Notes: a model not told the origin generated them from the letters alone. 64,000 nt of DNA from JBCBCP01 sp039817385 (GCA_039817385.1 JBCBVY010000001.1:248001-312000); one strand, 5' to 3'; positions 33,364 to 42,253 are shown, numbered from the stretch's first letter. Numbers and translations: made by a program.

Positions 33364-34503
33364 ATGGCGCTTGATACGCATCCTGTAAACTCGCTTGGCT
33401 TCGCCAAGCCGCCCAGCCAGACGCGCGTTGTCGTCGCGATGTCGGGCGGCGTGGACAGCTCCGTTGTGGCCGCGATGTTGAAAGACGAAGGCTATGACGT
33501 CGTCGGCGTGACGCTTCAGCTTTATGATCACGGCGCGGCGCTGGCCAAGAAAGGCGCGTGCTGCGCGGGCATCGACATTCACGATGCGCGCCGGGTGGCC
33601 GAAGAGATGGGCTTTCCCCACTACGTGCTGGACTATGAAAACATCTTTATGGACGCGGTGATTGACGAGTTCGCCGACAGCTACCTTGCCGGTGCAACGC
33701 CAGTGCCCTGCATCCGCTGCAATGAGCGGGTGAAGTTCCAGGATCTGCTGACCACCGCGCGCGATCTGGACGCCGATTGCATGGCGACAGGTCACTATAT
33801 CCAGCGCAAGACGGGCCCAAAAGGGCCTGAGCTGCACTGCGCTGCCGATTCGGCCCGCGATCAGAGCTATTTTCTGTTCTCGACCACGCCCGCGCAGCTT
33901 GATTTCCTGCGCTTCCCCCTAGGACACCTGCCGTCAAAGAATGACACACGGGCGCTTGCGGAACGCTACGGCCTGCCCGTCGCGATGAAGCCGGACAGTC
34001 AGGACATCTGTTTCGTGCCCAACGGCGATTACGCCGCCGTGATCCGCAAGCTGCGCCCCGAAGCCGCCGCCCCGGGTGAGATCGTGCACGCGGATGGGCG
34101 GGTGCTGGGCGCGCATGATGGCATTGTGAATTACACGATCGGGCAGCGCCGGGGCCTTGGCATCGGCGGGCTGGCCGAGCCGCTTTACGTCGTGCGCCTT
34201 GATGCGGAGACCCGGCGCGTGATCGTCGGGCCGAAGGAGATGCTGGCAACCCGGACCGTGCCGGTGCGGCAGATCAACTGGCTGGGCGACGCGCCGCTGA
34301 CCAGCCGGGAAGCGTGGGACATCGCGGTCAAAGTCCGCTCCACCCGCCCGCCCACGGATGCGGTGCTGCGCCCGATCAGCGCGACCGAGGCAACGGTGGA
34401 GCTGACCGTGCCGGAGGAAGGGATCAGCCCCGGGCAGGCCTGCGTCTTCTATGATCAAAACAGCAGCCGCATCTTTGGCGGGGGCTGGATTCACAAGGGC
34501 TGA
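33364..34503 (+). CDS. mnmA: tRNA-specific 2-thiouridylase MnmA
   Basis: MnmA inserts sulfur at U34 of tRNA-Lys, -Glu and -Gln. The 379-residue protein has the ATP loop VVVAMSGGVDSSV, the catalytic Cys pair in ATPVPCIRCNERVKF and QDICFVPNGDY, and the GHYIQ and IGQRRGLGI segments. ATG 33364 gives the start usual in the group (MALDTHPVNSLGFAKPP); GTG 33307 has no clear ribosome site. The gene is divergent from sciP. Confidence 0.97.
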   Translation: MALDTHPVNSLGFAKPPSQTRVVVAMSGGVDSSVVAAMLKDEGYDVVGVTLQLYDHGAALAKKGACCAGIDIHDARRVAEEMGFPHYVLDYENIFMDAVIDEFADSYLAGATPVPCIRCNERVKFQDLLTTARDLDADCMATGHYIQRKTGPKGPELHCAADSARDQSYFLFSTTPAQLDFLRFPLGHLPSKNDTRALAERYGLPVAMKPDSQDICFVPNGDYAAVIRKLRPEAAAPGEIVHADGRVLGAHDGIVNYTIGQRRGLGIGGLAEPLYVVRLDAETRRVIVGPKEMLATRTVPVRQINWLGDAPLTSREAWDIAVKVRSTRPPTDAVLRPISATEATVELTVPEEGISPGQACVFYDQNSSRIFGGGWIHKG

Positions 34504-34550
34504 GGCCCCGCCCGATTGCGCAGGCGCGCGTTTCGCACCAAGCTGATGTC

Positions 34551-35441
34551 ATGCGCACCCATACCGAAGCCCTCGCCGCCCTCACACCCGACCAGCGCGC
34601 CGCTCTGACGGCGCGGTCCGATGCGAAGGGGCTGGCGCATCTGGCGGGCCATCTTGGCCTGATTGCCCTGACCGGAACGCTGATCACGGTGCAGGTGCCG
34701 GGATGGGGCTTGTTGATGCTGCCGCATGGCGTGCTGTTGGTGTTTCTCTTTACGCTCAGCCATGAATGCACCCACGACACGCCTTTCGCCACGCGCTGGC
34801 TGAACCGGGCGGTGGGGCACGGGATCGCGCCAGTGCTCGCTCTGCCCTTCACGTGGTTCCGCTACTTTCACTTTGCGCATCACAAACACACCAACGATCC
34901 CGAGCGCGACCCCGAGATTGCAGGGCACGGGCGGCCCGAGACGTGGGCGTCCTACCTTGTCTACCTCTCGGGCTGGGGGGTCTGGTCCGGCAATGCGCGG
35001 GTGATCTGGGCGAGCGCGACGGGCACGCTTGATGCGCCCTACCTGCCGGCGCGCAAAGCGGGTGCCTTCAAGCGCGAAGCGCGGGTGTTGCTTGCACTCT
35101 ACGCCTTGGCTGCACTCAGCCTGCTGGCCTCCCCGCTGCTCCTGTGGCTCTGGCTTGTCCCAGTGCTGATCGCGCAGCCTGTGCTGCGGCTGTATTTGCT
35201 GGCGGAGCATGGGCTGTGCCCGCCCGTGGCGAACATGCTGGAAAACTCTCGCACCACGCTGACGACACGCGCCGTGCGCTGGCTGGCGTGGAACATGCCC
35301 TACCATGCGGAGCATCACGCCTTCCCGTCGGTGCCGTTCCACAAGCTGCCCGACCTGCACGCCCATTTGGCCAGTGACCTGAAATCAGTCTCAGATGGTT
35401 ACGCAGCCTTTACAGCCGATTACACAGCAAAGCTCACGTAA
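34551..35441 (+). CDS. membrane fatty-acid desaturase/hydroxylase-family protein
   Basis: The 296-residue integral membrane protein has the three di-iron His boxes: HECTHD (about residues 74-79), HFAHHKHTN (about 106-114) and HAEHH (about 248-252). It has four to six membrane helices. Such enzymes desaturate or hydroxylate acyl chains or carotenoids; the substrate is not clear from sequence. It overlaps the end of the convergent anmK gene by 8 nt. Confidence 0.88.
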   Translation: MRTHTEALAALTPDQRAALTARSDAKGLAHLAGHLGLIALTGTLITVQVPGWGLLMLPHGVLLVFLFTLSHECTHDTPFATRWLNRAVGHGIAPVLALPFTWFRYFHFAHHKHTNDPERDPEIAGHGRPETWASYLVYLSGWGVWSGNARVIWASATGTLDAPYLPARKAGAFKREARVLLALYALAALSLLASPLLLWLWLVPVLIAQPVLRLYLLAEHGLCPPVANMLENSRTTLTTRAVRWLAWNMPYHAEHHAFPSVPFHKLPDLHAHLASDLKSVSDGYAAFTADYTAKLT

Positions 35442-36546
35442 TCTCAGGCCAGGACAGCGTGCCACCCGCCACCGCCGCACGCACCCCGGTTGTGCCCGGG
35501 CAAGAGGTCGGCAGCCCGCGCGCGACGCGCACCGCGAGGAAGGCAAAGGCCTGCGCCTCCAGCATGTCGCCGTCGAGGCCAACCTCCTCTACCGTGCGCA
35601 CCGGGCAGTCGAGCCCCGCGCGCAGCATCTGCATCATGACCGGGTTCATGCGCCCGCCGCCAGTCACCAACACTTCCGCAGGCGGGCTCGGGCAATGCTC
35701 GACACTGCAGGCAACGGCGGCGACGGCCATTGCCGTCAGGGTGGCTGCGGCGTCGGCATCAGCCAACTCGCTCACGAGGCCAATCATGGTTGGAAAATCG
35801 TTCCGGTCCAGTGACTTCGGCGGCATTCTTGAGAAATACGGTTCAGCAAGAAACAGCTCCAAGGCACCCGTCTCAACCGTTCCCTGCCGCGCCAGCGCGC
35901 CGCCTTCGTCAAAGGGCACGCCGCGCCGCGCCTGCATGAAATCATTCAACGGTGCGTTCGCTGGCCCGGTGTCAAAGGCGAGCAAGGCGCCGTCCTGCTC
36001 CGGCGTTTCGGCCCGCGGGTCCACCCAGGTGAGGTTGCCCACCCCGCCGAGGTTCAGAAAGGCCACTGGCGCCGCCATCCCCAGATGCCGCGCGCAGGCC
36101 CAGTGGTAGAAGGGGGCGAGCGGCGCACCCTCCCCGCCAAGCTCCACATCCGCAGAACGGAAATCCCACACCACCGGCACATCCAGCGCGTGGGCCAGGG
36201 AGGCACCATCACCGACCTGGAACGTACCCCGCGTCCGGGGTGCATGGGCGAGCGTCTGGCCATGAAAGCCGATCAGATCGACACCCTCAAAGCCCGACAG
36301 CACCTCCACATGCGCCGCCTCGATAATGTCCTGCGCCGCGTCGACCTCTGTCCCGTCCCAGCGCCCAAGCGCGGCTGCGATCACCGCCCGCTCCGCCTGC
36401 GTGTATGGCCGGTAGGCGTGCGGGCCAAAGCCCAGCACCGCGTGCCCGTCCGTCTCGATCACTGCGGCGTCCACACCGTCGAGCGACGTGCCGCTCATCG
36501 CGCCCAACGCCCGGATCACCGCCCGCTTGTCCCGCACCCGGCTCAT
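35434..36546 (-). CDS. anmK: anhydro-N-acetylmuramic acid kinase
   Basis: AnmK phosphorylates and opens anhydroMurNAc during peptidoglycan recycling. The 370-residue protein has the phosphate-1 segment GAMSGTSLDGVDAAVIETDG, FHGQTLAHAP, the metal-site region NLGGVGNLTWV and DTGPANAPLNDFM, and VTGGGRMNPVMMQML. ATG 36546 has AAGGA upstream. It functions together with NagZ, encoded at 51.4-52.4 kb. It is divergent from tyrS. Confidence 0.95.
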   Translation of the reverse strand: MSRVRDKRAVIRALGAMSGTSLDGVDAAVIETDGHAVLGFGPHAYRPYTQAERAVIAAALGRWDGTEVDAAQDIIEAAHVEVLSGFEGVDLIGFHGQTLAHAPRTRGTFQVGDGASLAHALDVPVVWDFRSADVELGGEGAPLAPFYHWACARHLGMAAPVAFLNLGGVGNLTWVDPRAETPEQDGALLAFDTGPANAPLNDFMQARRGVPFDEGGALARQGTVETGALELFLAEPYFSRMPPKSLDRNDFPTMIGLVSELADADAAATLTAMAVAAVACSVEHCPSPPAEVLVTGGGRMNPVMMQMLRAGLDCPVRTVEEVGLDGDMLEAQAFAFLAVRVARGLPTSCPGTTGVRAAVAGGTLSWPEIT

Positions 36547-36612
36547 GGCCTTTTCCTTTGCCTTTTGCCCACCTATAGAGGGCCGCGCAGACCACGCCAA
36601 GGACGCAAGATC

Positions 36613-37899
36613 ATGCCCTTCACCCCCCGTTCCGAGTTCCTGAATGTGATGCAGGCCCGCGGCTTTGTCGCCGACTGCACGGACTATCAGGGCCTTGACG
36701 ACGCGCTGATGGCGGGGGCGCCGGTCGCGGCCTATATCGGTTATGACGCCACCGCGCAGTCGCTGCATGTCGGGCACCTGATGAACGTCATGGTGCTGCG
36801 CTGGCTGCAAAAGACCGGGCACCGGCCCATCACGCTGATGGGCGGCGGCACAACGAAGGTGGGCGATCCGTCGTTCCGCGCCGATGAACGGCCCCTTCTG
36901 GGGCCAGAGCAGATCGACGCGAATATCGCGGGGATGCAGCAGGTCTTTGCCCGCTACCTCGCCTACGAGGCGGGGCCGCTGCCCTCAAGTGACCAGACGG
37001 TCAGCGCGGAGAACGCAGCGCTGATGCTGAACAATGCCGAGTGGCTGGACACGCTGAACTACCTCGACTTTCTGCGCGACATCGGGCGGCATTTTTCGGT
37101 CAACCGGATGCTGAGCTTCGAATCGGTGAAATCGCGCCTTGATCGGGAGCAATCGCTCAGCTTTCTTGAGTTCAACTACATGATCCTGCAGGCCTACGAC
37201 TTCCTGGAGCTGAACCGCCGTTATGGCTGCCTGCTGCAGATGGGCGGGTCGGATCAGTGGGGCAATATCGTGAACGGCATCGACCTGAGCCGCCGCGTGT
37301 TGGATGCGGAGATTTTTGGGCTGACCACGCCCTTGCTGACCACCTCCGATGGGCGCAAGATGGGCAAGAGCGCGAGCGGGGCGGTCTGGCTGAACGGCGA
37401 TATGCTGTCGCCTTACGAATTCTGGCAGTTCTGGCGCAACACCACGGACGCGGACACCGGTAAGTTCCTGAAGATCTTCACCGAACTGCCCGTGGCGGAA
37501 TGCGACAGGCTGGGCGCGCTGCAAGGGTCCGAGATTAACGAAGCGAAGATCATCCTCGCCCGCGAAGTGACGTCGCTTTTGCACGGGGCCGATGCGGCTG
37601 CGGCCGCCGAGGCCACCGCCCGCGAAGTGTTCGAACGCGGCGGTGTCGGGGAAGACCTGCCCACGCTGGTGCTGGACGCGGCGGAGGTTGCGGACGGGAT
37701 TTCCATCGTGCAGTTGATCGTGCGCGCGGGGCTGGCCAAATCGGGCAAAGAGGCCAAGCGCCTGATCACCGAGAATGGCGCGCGCCTGAACGACGCGCCG
37801 CTGACCGATGCAGGGCTGATGATAGATGCGGCGGCGCTGTCTTCCCCCATCAAGCTGTCAGCGGGCAAGAAACGGCACGCGCTGGTGCAACTGGGCTAG
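36613..37899 (+). CDS. tyrS: tyrosyl-tRNA synthetase
   Basis: TyrS charges tRNA-Tyr. The 428-residue class I synthetase has HVGHL as the HIGH motif, YDATAQSLHVGHL, the tyrosine site around LQAYDFLEL and QMGGSDQWGNIVNGIDL, and KMGKSASGA as KMSKS. A C-terminal S4-like RNA-binding domain ends in KLSAGKKRHALVQLG. ATG 36613 is preceded by GACGCAAGATC. Its stop codon lies inside the outer arm of the three-stem structure that follows. Confidence 0.98.
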   Translation: MPFTPRSEFLNVMQARGFVADCTDYQGLDDALMAGAPVAAYIGYDATAQSLHVGHLMNVMVLRWLQKTGHRPITLMGGGTTKVGDPSFRADERPLLGPEQIDANIAGMQQVFARYLAYEAGPLPSSDQTVSAENAALMLNNAEWLDTLNYLDFLRDIGRHFSVNRMLSFESVKSRLDREQSLSFLEFNYMILQAYDFLELNRRYGCLLQMGGSDQWGNIVNGIDLSRRVLDAEIFGLTTPLLTTSDGRKMGKSASGAVWLNGDMLSPYEFWQFWRNTTDADTGKFLKIFTELPVAECDRLGALQGSEINEAKIILAREVTSLLHGADAAAAAEATAREVFERGGVGEDLPTLVLDAAEVADGISIVQLIVRAGLAKSGKEAKRLITENGARLNDAPLTDAGLMIDAAALSSPIKLSAGKKRHALVQLG

Positions 37900-37957
37900 G
37901 CGTCGATCCTTCAAAGGATCGAGGGCCCGCGTTTCTTCAAAGAAACGCCTCGCCTAG
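37896..37957. terminator. three-stem structure between convergent genes
   Basis: The outer stem CTAGGCG/CGCCTAG (37896-37902 with 37951-37957) holds the tyrS stop on one arm and the stop of the minus-strand small gene on the other. Inside are two perfect hairpins, CGATCCTT-CA-AAGGATCG (37904-37921) and GCGTTTCTT-CA-AAGAAACGC (37929-37948). It is a natural bidirectional terminator, although neither strand has a T-run. Confidence 0.65.
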
Positions 37958-38088
37958 AACAACAGGCTCACCGCATGGATCAAAAGACCCGTTGGCACAG
38001 CGATCAGGAGCGCGCCCATGAGGGCAGCAGACTTGGTGAGGCGGGGGCTGGGCGCGATATCGGCGCGGGCCTGGGGCAAGGGTTTCAT
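37954..38088 (-). CDS. small single-helix membrane peptide
   Basis: The 44-residue frame begins MKPLPQARADIAPSPRL and ends with a membrane helix, AALMGALLIAVPTGLLIHAV, then SLLF. The codon pattern matches the GC-rich surroundings and the stop falls in the outer arm of the three-stem structure. No strong ribosome site is visible. It is divergent from the FemAB-like gene; TTAACGCCGAATTAG between them is one base from a CtrA box. Function unknown. Confidence 0.5.
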   Translation of the reverse strand: MKPLPQARADIAPSPRLTKSAALMGALLIAVPTGLLIHAVSLLF

Positions 38089-38125
38089 GAGGCCATTAAC
38101 GCCGAATTAGGTTTCCGCGCGGTTA

Positions 38126-38998
38126 ATGTCGCCCATGTTCGATGCGCTTCCCGACACGGCCCTCACCCCGCTCCAGCAAAGCGCGGAATATGCCGCCGCG
38201 CTGACGCTTTTTGGCAGCCCGCCGCTGCACGTGCCGGGTGGGCCGCTTGTCCTGGTCCGCCGCTTTGGCCCCGTAACGCTGGGTATGATTCCGCGCGGCG
38301 GGGCAGACGCGCTGGAGCGGCTGCGTGCGCAGCCCGGATGGGCAAGGCGGCCCGTGATCCTGTCACCCGATGCGCCGGGACACGCGGCCGGCCTGCCGCT
38401 CATCTCTCCGGCCCATGTAGCAACTCTAGATCTGACGATCGGCGCCTCCGCCTTACGCGCGGGCCTCAAGGGCAAGTGGCGCAACCGTTTGGTGCGGGCC
38501 GAGGCTTTGGGCCTGCGGATCGGTCGTCGCGCTTTGCCAGACCGCACGGACCAATGGCTGTTCCGCGCTGAAGCGGCGATGCAGGCCGCGCGGCGCTACC
38601 GCACATGGCCCGCCGCCCTCACGCTCTGCTATGCGCGCGTGAACCCGGGCAAAGCGGTGCTTTTCACAGCCACGGACAAGGGGCACACCGTCGCGGCGAT
38701 GCTGTTTCTCAGGCACGGGCACGGCGCGACCTACCACATCGGGCAAACCAGCGCAGAGGGGCGCGCGCGGCACGCCCATACCGCGCTGATGTGGGCCGCG
38801 ATCAAGTGGCACGCGGCCCACGGCGTGCGGCAGCTGGAACTGGGCACAATCGACACCGAAAGCGCGCCCGGGCTAGCGCGGTTCAAACGCGGCACCGGCG
38901 CCCGGGTCCGGCCCTTGGGCGGCACATGGCTGGACGCGCCGTTGCTGCGCCCGCTGGCCCCCTTTGGCCGCCTCGATACACGGCTGATGCAGGGCTAG
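38126..38998 (+). CDS. GNAT/FemAB-like acetyltransferase
   Basis: The 290-residue protein has a C-terminal GNAT fold of the BioF2/Acetyltransf_6 type. KGKWRNRLVRAEALGLRI begins the second domain, AMLFLRHGHGATYHIGQTS forms the central strands, and ALMWAAIKWHAAHGVRQLELG with TIDTESAPGLARFKRGTGA the acyl-CoA-binding end. The substrate is unknown; relatives act on amino groups of peptides or cell-wall precursors. The start may be ATG 38126 or 38135. Confidence 0.78.
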   Translation: MSPMFDALPDTALTPLQQSAEYAAALTLFGSPPLHVPGGPLVLVRRFGPVTLGMIPRGGADALERLRAQPGWARRPVILSPDAPGHAAGLPLISPAHVATLDLTIGASALRAGLKGKWRNRLVRAEALGLRIGRRALPDRTDQWLFRAEAAMQAARRYRTWPAALTLCYARVNPGKAVLFTATDKGHTVAAMLFLRHGHGATYHIGQTSAEGRARHAHTALMWAAIKWHAAHGVRQLELGTIDTESAPGLARFKRGTGARVRPLGGTWLDAPLLRPLAPFGRLDTRLMQG

Positions 38999-39023
38999 AC
39001 TTCCGGGCAAAGCGGTGAATTAG

Positions 39024-39037
39024 TGAACGCACGTTCA
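39024..39037. promoter_or_regulatory. perfect palindrome TGAACG-CA-CGTTCA
   Basis: This 14-bp palindrome lies 23 nt before the SDR start, where a repressor would cover the ribosome site or promoter. Its form is typical of TetR-family operators that control acyl-CoA genes in Alphaproteobacteria. The regulator is not encoded nearby. Confidence 0.5.
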
Positions 39038-39059
39038 GAAGATCGCCGGGAGGAGCCTC

Positions 39060-39815
39060 ATGAAACTTGCCACCACAGCCGCCATCGTGACCGGCGGCGC
39101 ATCGGGCCTTGGGGAGGCCACCGCGCGCTATTTCGCGTCGCAAGGCGCCACCGTCACTTTGCTGGACCGCGACGCGGAGCGGGGCGCTGCGGTCGCCGCG
39201 GAGATCGGCGGATACTTCGCCGAAACCGACGTGACCGATGAAGCCTCCGTTCAGGCGGCCATCGCGCACGCGGTTGAAAAGATGGGCCGCCTCACCGCCG
39301 CGGTGAACTGCGCCGGAATCGCTCCCGCCGCCAAAACGCACGGGTCCAAAGGCCCGCACCCGCTGGACGTCTACCAGCGCGTGATCGACATCAACCTCGT
39401 TGGCACGTTCAACGTCTGCCGCCTTGCCGCCGCGCAGATGGCCACGAACGCACCTGAACCTGACGGCGCGCGCGGCGTGCTGATCAACACTGCCTCCATC
39501 GCGGCCTATGACGGGCAAAAGGGTCAGGCGGCCTATGCGGCGTCAAAGGGCGGTGTGGTCGGGATGACGCTGCCGATGGCGCGCGATCTGGCCAGCACGG
39601 GCATCCGCGTGATGACCATCGCGCCGGGCATCTTCGGCACGCCGATGCTGGCCGGCCTGCCGCAGGATGTGCAAGACAGCCTTGCGGCGGACGTGCCCAA
39701 CCCCTCCCGGCTCGGCGATCCGGAGGAGTATGGCCGCCTTGCCGGGTTCATCGTCGAGATGGGCTATCTGAACGGCGAGGTCATCCGCCTCGACGGCGCG
39801 CTGCGGATGCGGTGA
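39060..39815 (+). CDS. SDR-family 3-hydroxyacyl-CoA dehydrogenase-like protein
   Basis: The 251-residue Rossmann-fold protein has IVTGGASGLGEATARYF as NAD loop, NCAGI, SIAAYDGQKGQAAYAASKGG with the catalytic Tyr and Lys, and PGIFGTPML. It resembles the type 2 (HSD17B10-like) 3-hydroxyacyl-CoA dehydrogenases, which act in beta-oxidation or branched-chain degradation. The NAD preference is suggested by Asp after the second strand (LLDRDAERG). A strong GGGAGGAG precedes ATG 39060, and a palindrome lies upstream. Confidence 0.9.
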   Translation: MKLATTAAIVTGGASGLGEATARYFASQGATVTLLDRDAERGAAVAAEIGGYFAETDVTDEASVQAAIAHAVEKMGRLTAAVNCAGIAPAAKTHGSKGPHPLDVYQRVIDINLVGTFNVCRLAAAQMATNAPEPDGARGVLINTASIAAYDGQKGQAAYAASKGGVVGMTLPMARDLASTGIRVMTIAPGIFGTPMLAGLPQDVQDSLAADVPNPSRLGDPEEYGRLAGFIVEMGYLNGEVIRLDGALRMR

Positions 39816-39818
39816 GCC

Positions 39819-40046
39819 TCAGGCCGCGGCCTGCATTGCGGCGCGCGGGGCACTGTGCGCCAGCCAATCCGTCAGGACAGCGCAGGCCTCGGCCTCCGTC
39901 AGCTCGTGCGTGTCGGCCAAATAGGTCACGAGAAGGTCGCGGTTGCCGCGAAACCGCCGGAGCGCGGCAGGGTCGCAATGTGGAAATCGCGCGACGAAGG
40001 CGTGCATCAACACGTTCCACTCTTCAAGCATATTCGTCCACGACAT
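39819..40046 (-). CDS. small soluble hypothetical protein behind an FnrL box
   Basis: I do not recognise this 75-residue protein. It is helical, with Trp/Phe/His-rich parts (MSWTNMLEEWNVLMHAFVARF) and a repeated Glu-Ala pattern in HELTEAEACAVLTDWL. It is convergent with the SDR gene, 3 nt apart. An FNR-type box lies 60-73 nt before its ATG, so it is probably induced when oxygen is low. Confidence 0.65.
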   Translation of the reverse strand: MSWTNMLEEWNVLMHAFVARFPHCDPAALRRFRGNRDLLVTYLADTHELTEAEACAVLTDWLAHSAPRAAMQAAA

Positions 40047-40105
40047 CGCATCCTCCCATGCACTGAACGTAACACTTTTGCTATCAAAGGAGAGGCGCGC
40101 GTCAT

Positions 40106-40119
40106 TTGATCTGGATCAA
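40106..40119. promoter_or_regulatory. FnrL box TTGAT-CTGG-ATCAA
   Basis: This is a perfect match to the FNR/FnrL consensus TTGAT-N4-ATCAA. It lies upstream of the 75-residue protein gene on the minus strand. The stretch 40120-40450 on its other side contains no convincing gene in either direction, so the minus-strand gene is the likely target. Confidence 0.75.
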
Positions 40120-40450
40120 GCTGGCGGGGCAAAGCCGCGCTTTGCCGCGCTGGCGCGCGGGGCAAACATGCGGGCGTGGACGGTGCCGCGCACTTACGAT
40201 CCCGCGCCGTTTGCCGCGTTACAGCGCCCGCGGGACAAGATTTGCTGCGGCGCACACGCAAGCATCGCCCGGGACCATCCCCATCAGCCCTGTCGCCGTC
40301 ACATACAGCGCCGCGTGCGAGGAAGGGGTGACCCAGGGCGTCTGCGCGCGGCGGACCTTGCCCACAATTTGCGTTCACATGTGCAGGCTCTTGCCCGCCG
40401 CGCTCCAGCTTCAGTGATCGAGGGTGGGCCAGGTCATCATGCGCTCCCTT
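40120..40450. other. gene-poor stretch
   Basis: About 330 nt lie between the FnrL box and the end of the ABC-F gene. The open frames on both strands are short, have poor starts and no recognisable motif. I see no tRNA, clear terminator or repeat; the 3' end of an untranslated transcript is possible. Confidence 0.5.
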
Positions 40451-42253
40451 TCAGGCCTCTGCTTTCTCGGCCAGGGTCAACCATTCTTCTTCGGCCGCGG
40501 CCAGCCGCGCCTGCCGTTCGGTCAGCGCCTCGGTCGCTTTGGCGAACTTGACCGGCGCGCTTGTGTAAAGGTCCGGATCGGCCATCAGGCCCTCCAGCTT
40601 ACCAATCTCCGCCTCCAGCCGCGCGATCTCAGCAGGCAGCGCGTCGAGCCGGTGCTTTTCGGTGAAAGATAGACCGGGCTTTTCCGGTTTCGACTTGGGC
40701 GGCGGGGCGGCATCCGCCTTGGCCTTGGCCGCCTTCGGCGCGTCCGGCGCCGCCATCCGGCGGTAGTCGGACCATCCCCCCGCATGAACCACCGCGCGCC
40801 CCTGCCCCTCCATCGCTATGGTGGTCACGGCCACACGGTCAAGGAAGTCGCGGTCGTGGCTGACCAGCAGCACGGTGCCGTCATATTGGCCCAGAAGGTC
40901 TTGCAGCAGGTCGAGCGTTTCCACGTCCAGATCGTTGGTCGGCTCGTCCAGCACCAGAAGGTTTGACGGGCGCGCCATGATCCGCGCCAGAAGCAGCCGC
41001 GCCTTTTCCCCGCCCGAGAGGCTGCGCACCGGGGCACGCACGCGCCGCTCATCAAAGAGGAACTCCTTGAGATAACCGACCACATGTTTGGGCTGGCCGC
41101 GCACCATAACCTGATCGGCCTTGCCGCTCACGCGCATCTCTGGATCGCCGGTGAGCGAGTCCCAAAGCGAGGCGTCCGGGTCCAGCTGCGCGCGGGTCTG
41201 GTCAAAGACGGCCAGCGCAAGGCCCGTGCCCAGTTTGACGGTGCCGGCATCGGGCGCCTCCTTGCCGATCAGCATGTTCAGCAGGGTTGTCTTGCCCACG
41301 CCATTTGGCCCGACAAGGGCGATCCGGTCGCCGCGCATGACTGTCAGGTCAAAGGGTTTGAGGATGGTCTTGTCCCCATACGCCTTGGTGATCCCCTTCG
41401 CTTCGATGATCTTGCGGCCCGATTTGGGGCCGGAGTCGAGCGCCATCGCCGCCGCGCCCTGCCGCGCGATCTGCGCCGCGCGCTCGGCCCGCAACTCCCC
41501 CAGCGCGCGCACGCGGCCCTGGTTGCGCTTGCGCCGGGCGCTGATTCCTTCGACGGCCCAGCGGGCCTCGGCCTTGATCTTGCGATTCAGCTTGTGGCGC
41601 TGGAGGTCTTCATCCGCCCAGGTCTTGTCGCGCCATTCCTCAAAGCGGTCAAAGCCGCGCTCCTGCCGCCGCACCTGCCCGCGGTCGATCCAGAGCGTGG
41701 CCCGCGACAGCGCCGTCAGGAAGGCCCGGTCGTGGGAGATCAGGACAAAGGAGGCGCGGGTTGCGGACAGCTCTTCTTCTAGCCAGCCGATCGCCTCGAT
41801 ATCGAGATGGTTCGTCGGCTCGTCCAGCAGCATCAGCTCAGGCGCCTCGGCCATCAGACGCGCAAGCGCGGCGCGCCGCCGCTCCCCGCCGCTGGCGGTC
41901 TCGGGCGCGCGGGCGGGGTCGAACTTCAGCCCCTCGCCCGCGCGCTCAACCCTATACAGTTCTCCGGCGTCCAGATTGGCGGCCGCGAAATCACCCAGCG
42001 TCGCAAAACCCGACAGGTCCGGGTCCTGCTCCATATACCCCACGCTCACGCCCGGGCCGGTCACCACCTCGCCGCGGTCCGGCTCAACGAGCCCCGCCAT
42101 GACCTTCATCAGGGTCGACTTGCCCGACCCGTTGCGCCCGACCAGCGCCACCCGGTCCCCGGGCTGCACAATGAGGGAGAGGTCGTCAAAAACCGGCTCC
42201 CCCCCGAAAGTGAGGGAAATGCCTGTGAGCTGAAGGGAAGGAACGCGTGCCAT
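40451..42253 (-). CDS. ABC-F family ATPase (Uup-like)
   Basis: ABC-F proteins bind ribosomes and use ATP to act on stalled or slow translation, without membrane domains. The 600-residue protein has two ABC cassettes. Walker A motifs are GRNGSGKST and GPNGVGKTT, signatures are SGGERRR and SGGEKAR, and Walker B regions are MLLDEPTNHLD and LVLDEPTNDLD. The C-terminal coiled coil (KSKPEKPGLS through EIARLEAEIGKLEG) is as in Uup. ATG 42253 is preferred over GTG 42262. Confidence 0.95.
   Translation of the reverse strand: MARVPSLQLTGISLTFGGEPVFDDLSLIVQPGDRVALVGRNGSGKSTLMKVMAGLVEPDRGEVVTGPGVSVGYMEQDPDLSGFATLGDFAAANLDAGELYRVERAGEGLKFDPARAPETASGGERRRAALARLMAEAPELMLLDEPTNHLDIEAIGWLEEELSATRASFVLISHDRAFLTALSRATLWIDRGQVRRQERGFDRFEEWRDKTWADEDLQRHKLNRKIKAEARWAVEGISARRKRNQGRVRALGELRAERAAQIARQGAAAMALDSGPKSGRKIIEAKGITKAYGDKTILKPFDLTVMRGDRIALVGPNGVGKTTLLNMLIGKEAPDAGTVKLGTGLALAVFDQTRAQLDPDASLWDSLTGDPEMRVSGKADQVMVRGQPKHVVGYLKEFLFDERRVRAPVRSLSGGEKARLLLARIMARPSNLLVLDEPTNDLDVETLDLLQDLLGQYDGTVLLVSHDRDFLDRVAVTTIAMEGQGRAVVHAGGWSDYRRMAAPDAPKAAKAKADAAPPPKSKPEKPGLSFTEKHRLDALPAEIARLEAEIGKLEGLMADPDLYTSAPVKFAKATEALTERQARLAAAEEEWLTLAEKAEA

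Noticed and set aside
36085..36612. N-terminal extension of the tyrS frame
   Set aside because: It is antisense to anmK; TyrS begins at ATG 36613 with the conserved start.
40007..40378. 123-codon minus-strand frame next to the FnrL box
   Set aside because: It overlaps the 75-residue gene, is rich in Arg/Pro/Cys and shows no motif.
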